Part shown: piece after piece, positions 24,414 through 34,672 of the stretch
How positions within the stretch are numbered: position 1 is the stretch's first letter
Layout of the letters: every line of letters starts with the position of its first letter
Assembly (NCBI GenBank): GCA_963678375.2
Contig: OY782831.1
Coordinates: 1 to 64,000 of the forward strand
Origin: JAEKNW01 sp963678375
GTDB taxonomy: Bacteria; Cloacimonadota; Cloacimonadia; Cloacimonadales; JAFGVF01
Reading direction: 5' to 3'
DNA length: 64,000 nt
Translations under genes and position numbers: made by a program
Notes under the pieces: generated by a model
The model's database searches: none
What the model saw: the letters and a program-made list of their open reading frames with translations, nothing else
What the model was told of the DNA's origin: nothing

Positions 24414-25130
24414 TTAACTCTTTTTCATAAAGTATTCAATTGTATATTTTACATCGGGATCGAGATCAGTTAATTTATTCAACATCCACTCTAAGTAAGC
24501 TCTGTCACTTTTAATTACATCTGAAATCATCTGACCTCTATACTTACCAAATCTCAGTTTATTCATCAAATTCGGTTTCTGAGTAAGTTCAACAAGCTGA
24601 TCAGGATTTCTACCATCCAGCAATCTTTTGAGTAGAAGAAAGAGCACTACTATATCACCCATTGCATCATGGGCTTTAATCTGAAGATTCAATAGCTTCT
24701 CTATCTCAGCTTCTTCTTTATATAATCCCCTGTGATATCTCAGATATTGCATTGCATGAGATTCTAGATTAGGTGCTAGATGTTTTGTAACTTTGAGAGT
24801 ATCTATCAATTTCATTTTATTGATAAAACCCTCTTTTTCTAACATAGCTAGATCAAATGGAGCATTATGAATTACGAGATAATTATCTTCTGTATTCAAT
24901 TCTTCTAGGAATTTATAAACTTCTGTATCAGTTAATTTGGGTTTCCCTGCTATCATTTCAGGTGTGATATGATGCACTGCCATAGCTGAAAAGCTGATAG
25001 GTTGATCTGTATGACAAAATGTTTCAAATGGTTCTAAGTTCATTCCATCGAAAACAATATAAGCTAATTGAATGATTCTATCCTGTTGTGCAAATCCAGT
25101 AGTTTCAGTATCAAGAATTATAAAACTCAT
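24414..25130 (-). CDS. DEDDh 3'-5' exonuclease with ExoX-like C-terminal motif
   Basis: 238 residues. Exo I motif ILDTETTGF, Exo II VIHNAPFDLAMLE, and Exo III AHDAMGDI give a complete DEDDh active site as in DNA polymerase III epsilon and exonuclease X. The C-terminus (LRFGKYRGQMISDVIKSD, then AYLEWML) is the small DNA-binding motif found after the exonuclease in ExoX-type proteins. It probably acts in repair or nucleic acid turnover. Single gene flanked by a terminator upstream; the 85-nt gap holds its promoter. Confidence 0.9.
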   Translation of the reverse strand: MSFIILDTETTGFAQQDRIIQLAYIVFDGMNLEPFETFCHTDQPISFSAMAVHHITPEMIAGKPKLTDTEVYKFLEELNTEDNYLVIHNAPFDLAMLEKEGFINKMKLIDTLKVTKHLAPNLESHAMQYLRYHRGLYKEEAEIEKLLNLQIKAHDAMGDIVVLFLLLKRLLDGRNPDQLVELTQKPNLMNKLRFGKYRGQMISDVIKSDRAYLEWMLNKLTDLDPDVKYTIEYFMKKS

Positions 25131-25169
25131 TATTCAACTCCAGTTTTTTTTCTTCTTTTTACATGTTAA

Positions 25170-25196
25170 AAAGCTTGCCAAAATTTGACAAGCTTT
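25170..25196 (-). terminator. Terminator of the ABC transporter operon
   Basis: Read on the minus strand, AAAGCTTGTCA and TGGCAAGCTTT pair (one G-U) and are followed by TTTAA. It lies 20 nt after the end of the 230-residue exported protein gene. Confidence 0.65.
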
Positions 25197-25215
25197 ATTA
25201 TCATAAATAGCTATT

Positions 25216-25908
25216 TTAGTTTAATTTTTGATAGTTTTCTCTGGTTACTATTTGACTAATATACATCTTTTTAAAGACCATACTAATAACTACATTAGTC
25301 TCAACTTTATCAGTTTGAAGATAACCATCTGGAGATAATGAGAAGAAAGTATCAACCTTTAACTCTTTAACCATCATTTGATTAGGATCAACATCTAATG
25401 ATAACTTATAAGGAATAGCTGTTTCTTTCTCAATCCATATATATCCATCACTTTCAATAGTTTTACCATCGCTTTCAGTCTTCATATCAATAAGATATTT
25501 CACATACTCTTTTCCATCAATAACTTCATTACCTATATTTTCCACAATAAAATCATCTGTAGTTTCTGTTTTAAAGACACCTAGATCATCAGAAACAACT
25601 TTCATACTAAGATATCTTTGAACAGAATCGTTATCTTCTGTCAAATCACCATCATTATTATATGCTTTAACTAATGAATTAATAACTTTTCCATCTTGAT
25701 TAGTATGCGAAATAACGATAGTTTCTTCTTGTTCTACATTTCCCTTTTTGTCTTTTGTCTGAGAAATATAAGTAGTTTTTTCAGGGTATATGTTCAATGA
25801 CTCACTCTTTAAATCGACTGCTTTTAACCATAAAGGATCTGTTATTTCACTTGTCCAAATAAGAATGACAGTCAATAATAGAGCCATAGTAATTATTATT
25901 TTTTTCAT
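25216..25908 (-). CDS. Exported or membrane-anchored protein, possibly LolA-like fold
   Basis: 230 residues with an N-terminal hydrophobic segment (IIITMALLLTVILIW) and no lipobox. The rest is beta-rich with many acidic turns: KTTYISQTKDKKGNVEQEET, KYLIDMKTESDGKT, DGYIWIEKETAIPYKLSL. The last pattern (W-I-(D/E)-x-x-(T)-x-x-P-x-K) resembles outer-membrane lipoprotein-sorting proteins such as LolA. It overlaps the permease-peptidase gene by 4 nt, so it is probably a periplasmic partner of that ABC system. Confidence 0.55.
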   Translation of the reverse strand: MKKIIITMALLLTVILIWTSEITDPLWLKAVDLKSESLNIYPEKTTYISQTKDKKGNVEQEETIVISHTNQDGKVINSLVKAYNNDGDLTEDNDSVQRYLSMKVVSDDLGVFKTETTDDFIVENIGNEVIDGKEYVKYLIDMKTESDGKTIESDGYIWIEKETAIPYKLSLDVDPNQMMVKELKVDTFFSLSPDGYLQTDKVETNVVISMVFKKMYISQIVTRENYQKLN

Positions 25909-28900
25909 ATATTTTCCTTTATTCTCTTTATCGCTTTAACATTATCAAAAACGTTTTTATCTAGTAATTTATAAAGTGGATCTACTCCAGCTTCAATAGG
26001 TCTTGTCTTAGTAAAGAAAGTTATCTGATTCTTTCCACTCTTGAGTTTAAACCATCTATTCTCTGGATTAGCTACAACTTTATTCATTTTTCCATTAACT
26101 ATTTCTGGACTAAAAGCTAATACTTCTATCCAATCGTTGAGAGGAATCTCTTGTTCATTACCAATAGAATCAGCTTTAATCTTATAGCATTCAACTTCCA
26201 TATCAACTCTATAGCGGTCTTCTTCTTTTGTAACTTCAACTGAATTTACATTATTGCTATATAGTATTATATCCTCAAACATCTCTTTTGCAAGATATTT
26301 TAATGAATCAGGTACTTCTTTATAGATTTCAGTTAAGAATTCCTGGGAGTTGATATAAGGTGGATTTTGATAACCATATTTATCTACGACAGACTTTAAA
26401 GCAGTATTAACTGCTTCTTCACCAATATATTTTTTAAGTCCGTACATGACAACAGACCCTTTATTATAATGGATATACTGTTGGTTTTCAACTTGTGATA
26501 ATGGCATTTCTTTAGAACTTTCTGACGATCTACCTGTTACATAGGAATGTAATTCATGTTTCAAGAAGTCTCCCATCTTGACTTCTCCGTATTCTTCTTC
26601 CATAATTGAAAGTGCAGAGTATTGGGCAAGAGCTTCACTCATAAGAACAGCTCCCTTAACATCAGCCCCTATCACGACATGAGCCCACCATTGATGAGCT
26701 AGCTCATGAGCTGTAACAAAGAAAGGATAATCTTGATTCTCTTTGCCATCTAATCTAGCTATAAAGCCAATTCCTTCTGAATAAGGTACGGTATTAGGAA
26801 ATGATTGTGCAAATGTAGCATATCGCGGGAACTCTAAGATTCTCATTTGCTTGTGAGGATATTCCATGTAGTTTTCAGAATAATAACTTAATCCCATTTT
26901 CAATGCTTTCATCATAGAGTTTAAATTATATTCATGACCAGGGTGATAATAAATTTCTAAAGAAACTTCTTTACCAGAATCAGCTACCCATTTATCCTTA
27001 GCTATTTCATAACGAGCAGAAGAGAAGGAGAAGAATTTTAAGATTGGGTGGTCCATTTCATAACGATATTGCTTTCTTCCCTCTTCTTCCCAGCTATCAA
27101 CTAGATAGCCTGGAGCAACAGCAATTTGATCTGCTGAAGTACCCACCGTTGCAGCAAAATTAACCCAATCTGAATCTTTAGAGATATATGTATTTCCTCT
27201 TGCATTTATATCATCTGTTTCTGCCATTCTTTCTTTAGGTGGAAGATTATATTTTTTTCTCACTTCATTAGAACTTAATTCATAGTAATCAGCATAAGCA
27301 AAAAGAGGCATGAAGGTAGAACTATTGAAAAAACTACCGTTTGCACAGATGTTTGTATCTACTTCATAACCTTTATGTTCATAGTAATCTTGGAATGAAA
27401 ATTTAAAAGATTCCTGTGGGGCAAGGGGTTTATTCAATTTAAGCAGATAGAGATTATAGTCTTTGTCATATTTCAAAAGTTCAAACTCTCTGTCAAGTTG
27501 ATATGAGAAGTTATTTTCACTTTGGTTAGTAAAAAAGAGTATAGAATCAATTAGCGAATCTGTTTTATTCATCAGGACAAGGTCTCCGCCAACCTTTAAA
27601 TCTAGTTGGTTAGGATATATTTGCACATCTAAATCAACGTCGGTAACCCTTGCTCCTTGTAATTTCTCTAAATACTTATATTCCTTTTCAAACTTCACAC
27701 TTGCTTGCCTTCTTTCCTCTTGTGTATAATAAGTATTAAGTATATTAGTATTATGGAAGATATAAGCTCCAGAACCAATGAATACACATGCAAGAACTAG
27801 AAGAGCAATAATTTCGCTAACATTCCAGCCTTTGTAGAGCTTAGTCCAACGTGATTTCAATTCTAAATCATTCCCTCGTCTATAAAGCCTAATACCTAAG
27901 AGTAACAAGATAAAGGCAAAGCTTAACCAATAAGTTACATGAGTAAAGTATTTTGGTAAAAATGAGCCAAAACCATTCATATCTGAGTAGGTTATACTAG
28001 GAATATTAAACATCTGCCAAAGGGGATGTTCTAGTCCTAGATAAGGAAGATATTCAATCAAAGTAAAGAATCCAAAGAAGAAAAAGATACCAGCCATCCT
28101 ATTAGGCATAATATTCTGGATTAATACTGCTACAGCAGAATACATCAGTACTGGTAATAATAGAAGTCCACCATAAATTAGATAAAGTGAAAAATCAATA
28201 TGATAGAATTTAAAAAAGAGTTGGTAACCTATTCCAATCATAGAACCTATCACCCACATTATTGCAATTGAGAGAGTTAGTGTTGTTATGTGTGAAATAG
28301 CCTTGATAGCATTGGAGATAGGTGCACAATCTTCAAAATAATAACAATTTGAGTTTCTGGACTTCCATACTAGTTCACTAGAAAATATTGCTATATAAAG
28401 AACTGAAAAAGCCAAGACAACACCTTTTAAGTTTTCAGTAATAATATAAGTTACAGGATGAACAGCTGTGTCATAGATTACACTATAGTTTGATAAAGAA
28501 CTGAAAATAAAAAGAACAAAGACAATACTAAATACTTTAAAGATGACCGAACGTGTTAGAATCTTAAACTCAACTTTGAAATAATTATAGAACTGTTTTA
28601 AGTATGTGACAAAGTTCCAGTTAAGTGACACAATGCCATAGTGGATATAACTTGGTTTTTCATTATCAAGCTTATCCTTTTTTTCTTTTCTTTTAGTCCT
28701 ATCCAAAGGATAAGAAAATTTATATAGTTTGAAAGATATCAGATAAATACAAAGTCCGATTCCTAACCATAACAAACGATTATACATGAAGTAAGAAGAA
28801 AAAGGTAATAGTTCTGTATTTCTTTGGGCAATAGTCCAGTTTTCTGTCATTAGACCTAAGGTTGATAAACCAAACATATCGAATATTGCTGTAATCTCTT

Positions 28901-29528
28901 TTAAATCTAGTTTGCTATTAAAAGCCATTACTCCTGTATAAACTAGATACATTAGAACAGCTGACATATTCACGTAGAGCTTTTTCTTACTGAGTATAGC
29001 AACAAGAGTATAAAAAGAAGAAGCAATAAAAATATTGGTTACTGTTATTTTTAAGAAGGGATTCAAGTAAATGAGAGCATTAAAAGGTTGGAACTGCTTA
29101 GAATCAAGCCATGGTGAAAACTGAGCAAGCATTAAACCTAATTGTAGAAAGAAGAATACTCCAATCACTGTTGTAAAACCTACAAAGAGTCTTGCAAAGA
29201 GTAATTTAACTTTACTAATTTGCTTGGTATAAACTAGCTGAAAAGAATTGTGACTAAAATCTTTAAGTAAGATGTCGCTTAGGTAACCACCAATAAAGAG
29301 AATCAATACCAGATTTAAACCAGCAGAAATCATCATAATGTTAATTGAGCTGTTAGTAAAGCTTTGCTCAGCTCCTGAGTTCATCGTTTGAACCCTTATA
29401 CCTGTAAATGCTCCTGAAAAAGCATTCATTATTAAGAATCCTAAACTAAAGAAGATAAAAATATAAACATAGGTTGATACTCGTTTGAGAAGATATTTAT
29501 ACTCGTAGGCAAGAAGGCTTAAAAACAT
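25905..29528 (-). CDS. ABC-2 permease fused to M1-family metallopeptidase
   Basis: 1207 residues. The first about 570 residues contain two sets of six or so membrane helices, as in ABC-2 permeases, joined by a charged loop (TKRKEKKDKLDNEKP). From about 620 a soluble M1 aminopeptidase-like part begins; the zinc site HELAHQWW is near residue 940 and the third ligand lies in LMSEALAQY, 19 residues after the second His. The usual GAMEN substrate motif is replaced by YSEGIGFIARL. Such fusions are known in Bacteroidota-type genomes. The peptidase would face outside while the membrane part works with the ATPase encoded just upstream (one-base overlap). Confidence 0.9.
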   Translation of the reverse strand: MFLSLLAYEYKYLLKRVSTYVYIFIFFSLGFLIMNAFSGAFTGIRVQTMNSGAEQSFTNSSINIMMISAGLNLVLILFIGGYLSDILLKDFSHNSFQLVYTKQISKVKLLFARLFVGFTTVIGVFFFLQLGLMLAQFSPWLDSKQFQPFNALIYLNPFLKITVTNIFIASSFYTLVAILSKKKLYVNMSAVLMYLVYTGVMAFNSKLDLKEITAIFDMFGLSTLGLMTENWTIAQRNTELLPFSSYFMYNRLLWLGIGLCIYLISFKLYKFSYPLDRTKRKEKKDKLDNEKPSYIHYGIVSLNWNFVTYLKQFYNYFKVEFKILTRSVIFKVFSIVFVLFIFSSLSNYSVIYDTAVHPVTYIITENLKGVVLAFSVLYIAIFSSELVWKSRNSNCYYFEDCAPISNAIKAISHITTLTLSIAIMWVIGSMIGIGYQLFFKFYHIDFSLYLIYGGLLLLPVLMYSAVAVLIQNIMPNRMAGIFFFFGFFTLIEYLPYLGLEHPLWQMFNIPSITYSDMNGFGSFLPKYFTHVTYWLSFAFILLLLGIRLYRRGNDLELKSRWTKLYKGWNVSEIIALLVLACVFIGSGAYIFHNTNILNTYYTQEERRQASVKFEKEYKYLEKLQGARVTDVDLDVQIYPNQLDLKVGGDLVLMNKTDSLIDSILFFTNQSENNFSYQLDREFELLKYDKDYNLYLLKLNKPLAPQESFKFSFQDYYEHKGYEVDTNICANGSFFNSSTFMPLFAYADYYELSSNEVRKKYNLPPKERMAETDDINARGNTYISKDSDWVNFAATVGTSADQIAVAPGYLVDSWEEEGRKQYRYEMDHPILKFFSFSSARYEIAKDKWVADSGKEVSLEIYYHPGHEYNLNSMMKALKMGLSYYSENYMEYPHKQMRILEFPRYATFAQSFPNTVPYSEGIGFIARLDGKENQDYPFFVTAHELAHQWWAHVVIGADVKGAVLMSEALAQYSALSIMEEEYGEVKMGDFLKHELHSYVTGRSSESSKEMPLSQVENQQYIHYNKGSVVMYGLKKYIGEEAVNTALKSVVDKYGYQNPPYINSQEFLTEIYKEVPDSLKYLAKEMFEDIILYSNNVNSVEVTKEEDRYRVDMEVECYKIKADSIGNEQEIPLNDWIEVLAFSPEIVNGKMNKVVANPENRWFKLKSGKNQITFFTKTRPIEAGVDPLYKLLDKNVFDNVKAIKRIKENI

Positions 29529-30418
29529 TATTCACCTCCAAATTTATCACCTTGGTGAGGAATAGTTTTGAAGTAAACATCTTCTAGATTAGGCTCTTTT
29601 TGTTCAAATCCAGAAAGAGGAAAGTCTGAAAAAACAATAATCCTGATGTCTCCCATATAAAGATGAGAAGATATCACTTCGAATTCGCTGGAGTACCAAT
29701 CAAGTTCATCCTTTTTGATAAGTTTACGCCATATCTTGCCTTTAAGTTTCTCTGTTTCTTCTAAAGGAGACCCTTTCAAGATTACTTGTCCAAAATTGAT
29801 AATTGCCATATCAGTACAAAGATCACTAACATCATCCACGATATGGGTTGAAAGAATAACAATTTTATCTTCTCCAATTTCAGATAAGATATTATGAAAA
29901 TGATTTCTTTCTTTTGGGTCAAGTCCAGCGGTTGGTTCATCAACTATAACAAGTTCTGGATTAGCTATCAAAGCTTGAGCAATTCCTAATCTTTGTTTCA
30001 TTCCTCCAGAAAAACCTCCGACCCTTTTTTTCCTTTGATCATAGAGATTTACTTTAGTTAACCATTCTGTTACTAAGTTTTTTCTTTCTTTACTATTGGT
30101 TATTCCTTTAAGTACTGCATAGTAATTGAGGGTATCCCAAGCTGTGAGGTTAGGGTAAAAATCGAAGTTTTGAGGTAAGAAACCTAGTTTCTTCTTTAAA
30201 TCATTTTGCTTTTTATGAATGTCTATATCATCAAAATTTATTGAACCTGAATCACTTACTTGTAGTGTTGCGATTGTTCTCATCAATGTAGATTTACCTG
30301 CTCCATTAGGACCTAATAAACCAAACATACCTTGATTGATTTCTAGGTCAACACCTTTAAGAGCATGAGTCCCGTTTGAGTAAGTTTTACTCAATCCTTT
30401 AATTGTCAGTTTTTTCAT
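29528..30418 (-). CDS. ABC transporter ATP-binding protein
   Basis: 296 residues. Walker A GPNGAGKST, Q-loop in FLPQNFDFYPNLT, signature SGGMKQRLG, Walker B LVIVDEPTAGLDP and switch STHIV are all present. The class is that of ABC-2 exporters (CcmA type). It starts the three-gene unit ATPase, permease-M1 peptidase, exported protein. The C-terminal 80 residues form a beta-rich regulatory tail. No substrate can be named. Confidence 0.95.
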   Translation of the reverse strand: MKKLTIKGLSKTYSNGTHALKGVDLEINQGMFGLLGPNGAGKSTLMRTIATLQVSDSGSINFDDIDIHKKQNDLKKKLGFLPQNFDFYPNLTAWDTLNYYAVLKGITNSKERKNLVTEWLTKVNLYDQRKKRVGGFSGGMKQRLGIAQALIANPELVIVDEPTAGLDPKERNHFHNILSEIGEDKIVILSTHIVDDVSDLCTDMAIINFGQVILKGSPLEETEKLKGKIWRKLIKKDELDWYSSEFEVISSHLYMGDIRIIVFSDFPLSGFEQKEPNLEDVYFKTIPHQGDKFGGE

Positions 30419-30502
30419 ATGAACTCCTATTTATAATTATTTTTTTTGTTTTAAATAGAAGTCGTATTAGTATTGTAGTTTATCTTCCCTAAAAATTAAT
30501 CC

Positions 30503-30532
30503 AATTTAGTAAAACTATTCTTTTTCAGTCAA
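30503..30532 (-). promoter_or_regulatory. Candidate promoter for the ABC-M1 peptidase operon
   Basis: On the minus strand TTGACT (30527-30532) and TAAATT (30503-30508) are 18 nt apart. It lies between the tRNA gene and the ATPase start at 30418, leaving a leader of about 75 nt. Confidence 0.4.
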
Positions 30533-30553
30533 GAACTTTCTTTAAAAAATTAA

Positions 30554-30631
30554 TGGTCGGGATGACTGGATTTGAACCAGCGACCACCTGAACCCCATTC
30601 AGGTACGCTATCCTGACTGCGCTACATCCCG
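30554..30631 (-). tRNA. tRNA-Pro (anticodon GGG), CCA encoded
   Basis: Reading the minus strand, a 7-bp acceptor CGGGATG/CATCCCG, bases TA at 8-9, D-arm starting GCGC, anticodon stem CCTGA/TCAGG around loop ATGGGGT (anticodon GGG), T-arm with GGTTCAAATCC, discriminator A and CCA. It reads CCC and CCU. The only tRNA gene seen in the window. Confidence 0.95.
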
Positions 30632-30680
30632 ACATAAACCTCAGTAAATTTCTTTATTTTTTTGACAAGTCTTTTTATAA

Positions 30681-33017
30681 TCATGAGAGCTTTTTAGGTA
30701 AAGTAATAGTAATAGTTGTCCCAATATTGAGTTCACTTTCGATTTCTATATTTCCCTTGTGATAATCAATAAGCTCCTTGCAAAGGATTAACCCTAAACC
30801 TGTTCCTTTTTCATTACTTGTCCCCAGGTTACTATTATTAAGATCAAAATTTAACATCTTGGCTAACTGTTCTTTGTTCATACCTACACCGTCATCATCA
30901 ATAATAATAATAGTTGAAGTATCATCTTGCTTAACTTTGAAAGAAATCTCACCTTTTTGATTGGTAAACTTAACTGCATTTGATAAAAGGTTCCTTAAAA
31001 TTGTTGAGAACATTCTTGAATCTGCATAGGCAAAAATATCTGATGGGCAATCAATGAAGATGCTAATATTTTTTAGTTTAATCTGAGCACTTAATAGCGA
31101 TATTGCTTCACTAATAGTATCATCCACTTTTATACTTGAAGGCTCAAATTGTAGGTTTTCAGTTTGAATTCTTGCCCAGTCAAGTAGATTTTCCAAAAGA
31201 GTATGAGCTGAAATAGATGATTCATTAATCATAGCAATCATTTCATCTACTTCATTTGGATTAATTTCTCTCCAAGAGTCTTTCATTAAATTAGTAAAAC
31301 CAATAATCGCATTAAAGGGGTTTTTTAAATCATGTGCAATAATTGAGAAGAGTTTATCTTTAGTTGTATTAAGAACTCTTAGTTTATCCTCTGCTTGCTG
31401 TATTGACCTAATAAAGTCATTAACACGAGTAGTATCTTGGATTACTGCAACCCTCACTTCTTTACTCCTATAAATATAGGGGCGAGAACTAATTTCAGTA
31501 TCAATTACTTTATTTTTTGATGTGATTAAATGGCTTTTAATTACTGTTTTCTCGTTAGCTAAGATCATTTTTTGAATTTTCTCTTTCTCACTTTCAGGTG
31601 ATAAATCTAGAATATTTGTTACTTTTGAATTTGAATCATAGAACATTCTTTTAAACTGATTATTTGAATCAATTATATTTCCTCTATCGTGAACAACAAT
31701 AGCTTCAGAAGAAGCATTAGCCAAATTTCTTATCTTCGTTAAATTATATTTATCCTTGAAGTACATTAAGATAACTAGAATAATAATAATTATCAGAAAT
31801 GCAGTAACTAAGATAAGCAGTCTTTGAGAATAGATTTGCTTTTGCTTTAACTGGACATTTTCGACTTCTTTCATATGATTTTGAACTATAGAGTGAAGCT
31901 TAACCAACTTTTCAGAAGACCTTTGATTGATTAATGAATCAGTAAGAGTAGTATAGATTTCATAATATTTTTTACTTTCTTGAAGTCTTCCTAATCTGAA
32001 ATTTAGTCTTACTAACCAGTCTGCATAGAAGTGAGCATTTTGGGAAAAACCTTCTTGATAAGCGAAATCAAAAATCTCATGAAAGATTGCCAAAGCTTCC
32101 TCATTTCTTCCTTGTTCAACATAAAACTGAGCTTTTTGAGCTAGGAAAGTACCCAATGTAAAATAATCTCCAATTTGTTCAACCAAGATAATACTATCGT
32201 TTAGGAATTTCTCAGCTTGTTCAAGATCATTAATATGATGAAAATAACCAAAAATAGCTAATCCTGCGTTAGCTTTAAGCATTACAGCTTCTTGAGGAAC
32301 AATTTCATCATAGGTATATTGGTCCCATATTTCTTTATAAAGCTGATAACCTTTCTCAAACTGTCCAGAGAGAGTGTAATTCTTTCCAAGAAGATATTTT
32401 GAGTGATAAACCGCATAAGTGTTATTGATTTCTTCTCTTAACTTCAAACCTATTTCTAAGTTTTTGAAAGAGTCTTCAATTTTACCCGCTGAAAGCTGAC
32501 ACAAAGCAATATTGTTATGCATGACAGATTGGCCATATCCATCTCCTAGATCCTGCATCATCTTTAACCCATTGCGATAATATGGTTCTGCGATATCATA
32601 TTGTTCTAGAGCAAAATAGACATTTCCTATGTCAGAATATAACCAGGCCAAATTTCCTAAATCATCTTCCTTGAGAAAAAAACTACTAGGTTCTAACAGA
32701 TACTCTAAAGCGAGATTATGCATTCCAAGTTGATGATATAGTTGTCCTATTCGGACATATCTCCCGTATTTATCAGACTCATTTCCTTTTTTATCTTCTA
32801 ATATTGCTAGCTTTTTAAGATATTGAATAGCTTTAACAGGATTGGAAACTTTGAATTCATTATACCCTTCTTCATAAACTTGATAGAGTGTTGAATCCGG
32901 GTAGGAACCTGCTTCATATTCCGCTATTTTACTTTCAATATTTTTATTACTCTCAGGAATACAGAACAAAGACAGCGCTATACTAAAGATAATAGTAATT
33001 AGTAGTTTTCTTTTCAT
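30681..33017 (-). CDS. TPR-PAS sensor histidine kinase
   Basis: 778 residues. A signal peptide is followed by about 370 residues of TPR-like helical repeats (for example YVRIGQLYHQLGMHNLALEY and GNVYFALEQYDIAEPYYRNG), which face the periplasm, then one membrane helix (about 400-422, LLILVTAFLIIIIILVILMY). A PAS domain and HisKA domain follow: H-box SIIAHDLKNPFNAIIGF with the phospho-acceptor near 562, and HATPase motifs RNLLSNAVKF, DDGVGM and GTGLGL. No receiver is attached. 36 nt downstream of the hybrid kinase, so likely in one unit with it. Confidence 0.92.
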   Translation of the reverse strand: MKRKLLITIIFSIALSLFCIPESNKNIESKIAEYEAGSYPDSTLYQVYEEGYNEFKVSNPVKAIQYLKKLAILEDKKGNESDKYGRYVRIGQLYHQLGMHNLALEYLLEPSSFFLKEDDLGNLAWLYSDIGNVYFALEQYDIAEPYYRNGLKMMQDLGDGYGQSVMHNNIALCQLSAGKIEDSFKNLEIGLKLREEINNTYAVYHSKYLLGKNYTLSGQFEKGYQLYKEIWDQYTYDEIVPQEAVMLKANAGLAIFGYFHHINDLEQAEKFLNDSIILVEQIGDYFTLGTFLAQKAQFYVEQGRNEEALAIFHEIFDFAYQEGFSQNAHFYADWLVRLNFRLGRLQESKKYYEIYTTLTDSLINQRSSEKLVKLHSIVQNHMKEVENVQLKQKQIYSQRLLILVTAFLIIIIILVILMYFKDKYNLTKIRNLANASSEAIVVHDRGNIIDSNNQFKRMFYDSNSKVTNILDLSPESEKEKIQKMILANEKTVIKSHLITSKNKVIDTEISSRPYIYRSKEVRVAVIQDTTRVNDFIRSIQQAEDKLRVLNTTKDKLFSIIAHDLKNPFNAIIGFTNLMKDSWREINPNEVDEMIAMINESSISAHTLLENLLDWARIQTENLQFEPSSIKVDDTISEAISLLSAQIKLKNISIFIDCPSDIFAYADSRMFSTILRNLLSNAVKFTNQKGEISFKVKQDDTSTIIIIDDDGVGMNKEQLAKMLNFDLNNSNLGTSNEKGTGLGLILCKELIDYHKGNIEIESELNIGTTITITLPKKLS

Positions 33018-33053
33018 TATCCTCTCACGTTACTTTTAAGCTATATGTGTTTT

Positions 33054-34670
33054 TTAATCTTCTTTTAGAGTTTTATAAACTGCGTTTAATAAATCTTCTG
33101 AAGAGAATGGTTTACGTAAGAAGAGTATTCCTTCAGAAATTAATTTTTTTAGTTCATCTTTCTCTTTAGTATAACCACTAGTTATAATAAATGGAACTTT
33201 ACTATGGATATTTTTAAGCGATTTATAGAGAGAGTATCCATCACCATCAGGGAGTACTAAATCAGAGATAATTAAGTCAATTTTATCGAATTGGTCTTTA
33301 ATTATTTCGGATGCTGAGGTAATATCTTTGCAAGCAACAACTGTGAAATTATTTTTTCTTAAAATTTTCAACACTACATTGCAGATTAAATCATCATCTT
33401 CGATTAAGAGTACTTTTTCCTGCTTACCTAAACGAAGACTCTTCTTCTGCTTAGTTTCAACAATATCAGTAACAGAAGATTCTTGGAATATTGGTAGATA
33501 GATTTTAAAGACAGTTCCAAAACCAATATTACTTTCAATATCAATAAATCCATTATACTGTTTCACAATTCCTTGAACATTCGATAAACCCAAGCCGGTT
33601 CCTTTACCTTGTGCCTTAGTAGTAAAGAAGGGTTCGAATATCTTTTCAATATGTTCTTGCGAAATACCAACCCCTGTATCAGCAACTGAAAGTTTTAGAT
33701 AAGATCCCGCTTTCCGGTTAAAATTATCCTTAAAGTCATCAGCTTTAACTTCAATTTCTTCGGTAGATATCTTGATAGTTCCACCATCTGGCATTGCATC
33801 ACGAGCATTTAGACAGAGATTCAGAATGATTTGCTCAAAGTGAATTTCGTCTGCTTTAATCTTCACAGGATTACTTGATAGTTTTAGATCAATAGCAATA
33901 TTCTCACCTATCAATCTTGCTATCATTTTTCTCATATAAGAGAGAGATTCATTAACATCTAAATCTATGAATTCTACTTCTTGTTTACGGGTAAAAATGA
34001 GAAGTTGTTTAGTTAGAGAAGATGCCTTATTAGCTGCTTGAATAATTGTTTCAATATTCTCTATGTAGACTTCATTACTTTCTCCATAATCAAGGCATAG
34101 TTCTGCATTACCTATAATTACCTGCAATATATTATTAAAATCATGAGCCATACCCATAGAAAGATGACCAATAGTTTCTAATTTTGAGCGTTGCTCTTTG
34201 CTTTTTCTTAATTCTTCTAGTTCAGTTATATCAGTAAATATCTCGTAAAAGCCATCAATATTACTATGGTGATATATTGGAATAATCTTCATTTCATATT
34301 GTTTTTGGGATAGCATCAATTTTTTAGTGATGATTTTTCTTTTTATAAAAGCTTCTTTAAAGGGTAGTTGAGGTTCATAGGATGATATTATCAAGTCTGG
34401 CTCTGATGTTTTCCCTATTTCAATGTTAGGAATAAGATCTCTTGCCATATAATTATATTCTTCGATTAAGCCATTAAGATTGATTCTAATTGCAGGCAAG
34501 TGAAGTCTAAACAATAGATTATTATCCATCTCGGTTTTGAGAAGAGAGTTTTCTTTGTCTCCATTATTAACTTCTTTAGTAGTTACCTGCTTATTTTTTT
34601 CCATAAGCAGGTAAACTACTAACAAAATTAGTATAGAATTAAGTACTATTAAATAAATTTCCATAAGCAA
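33054..34670 (-). CDS. Hybrid histidine kinase with C-terminal receiver
   Basis: 538 residues. One N-terminal membrane helix, a PAS-like region, H-box GHLSMGMAHDFNNILQVIIG, HATPase with LNLCLNARDAMPDGG and GTGLGLSNVQGIVKQ, then a receiver with acidic LLIEDDD, phospho-acceptor in LIISDLVLPDGDG and Lys in FLRKPFS. The HDFNN type of H-box is that of NtrB/FixL-like kinases with fused receivers. It begins 2 nt after the stop of the outer-membrane protein gene, so the two are co-translated. No DNA-binding output domain; signal probably passes by phosphorelay. Confidence 0.92.
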   Translation of the reverse strand: MLMEIYLIVLNSILILLVVYLLMEKNKQVTTKEVNNGDKENSLLKTEMDNNLLFRLHLPAIRINLNGLIEEYNYMARDLIPNIEIGKTSEPDLIISSYEPQLPFKEAFIKRKIITKKLMLSQKQYEMKIIPIYHHSNIDGFYEIFTDITELEELRKSKEQRSKLETIGHLSMGMAHDFNNILQVIIGNAELCLDYGESNEVYIENIETIIQAANKASSLTKQLLIFTRKQEVEFIDLDVNESLSYMRKMIARLIGENIAIDLKLSSNPVKIKADEIHFEQIILNLCLNARDAMPDGGTIKISTEEIEVKADDFKDNFNRKAGSYLKLSVADTGVGISQEHIEKIFEPFFTTKAQGKGTGLGLSNVQGIVKQYNGFIDIESNIGFGTVFKIYLPIFQESSVTDIVETKQKKSLRLGKQEKVLLIEDDDLICNVVLKILRKNNFTVVACKDITSASEIIKDQFDKIDLIISDLVLPDGDGYSLYKSLKNIHSKVPFIITSGYTKEKDELKKLISEGILFLRKPFSSEDLLNAVYKTLKED

Positions 34671-34672
34671 AT

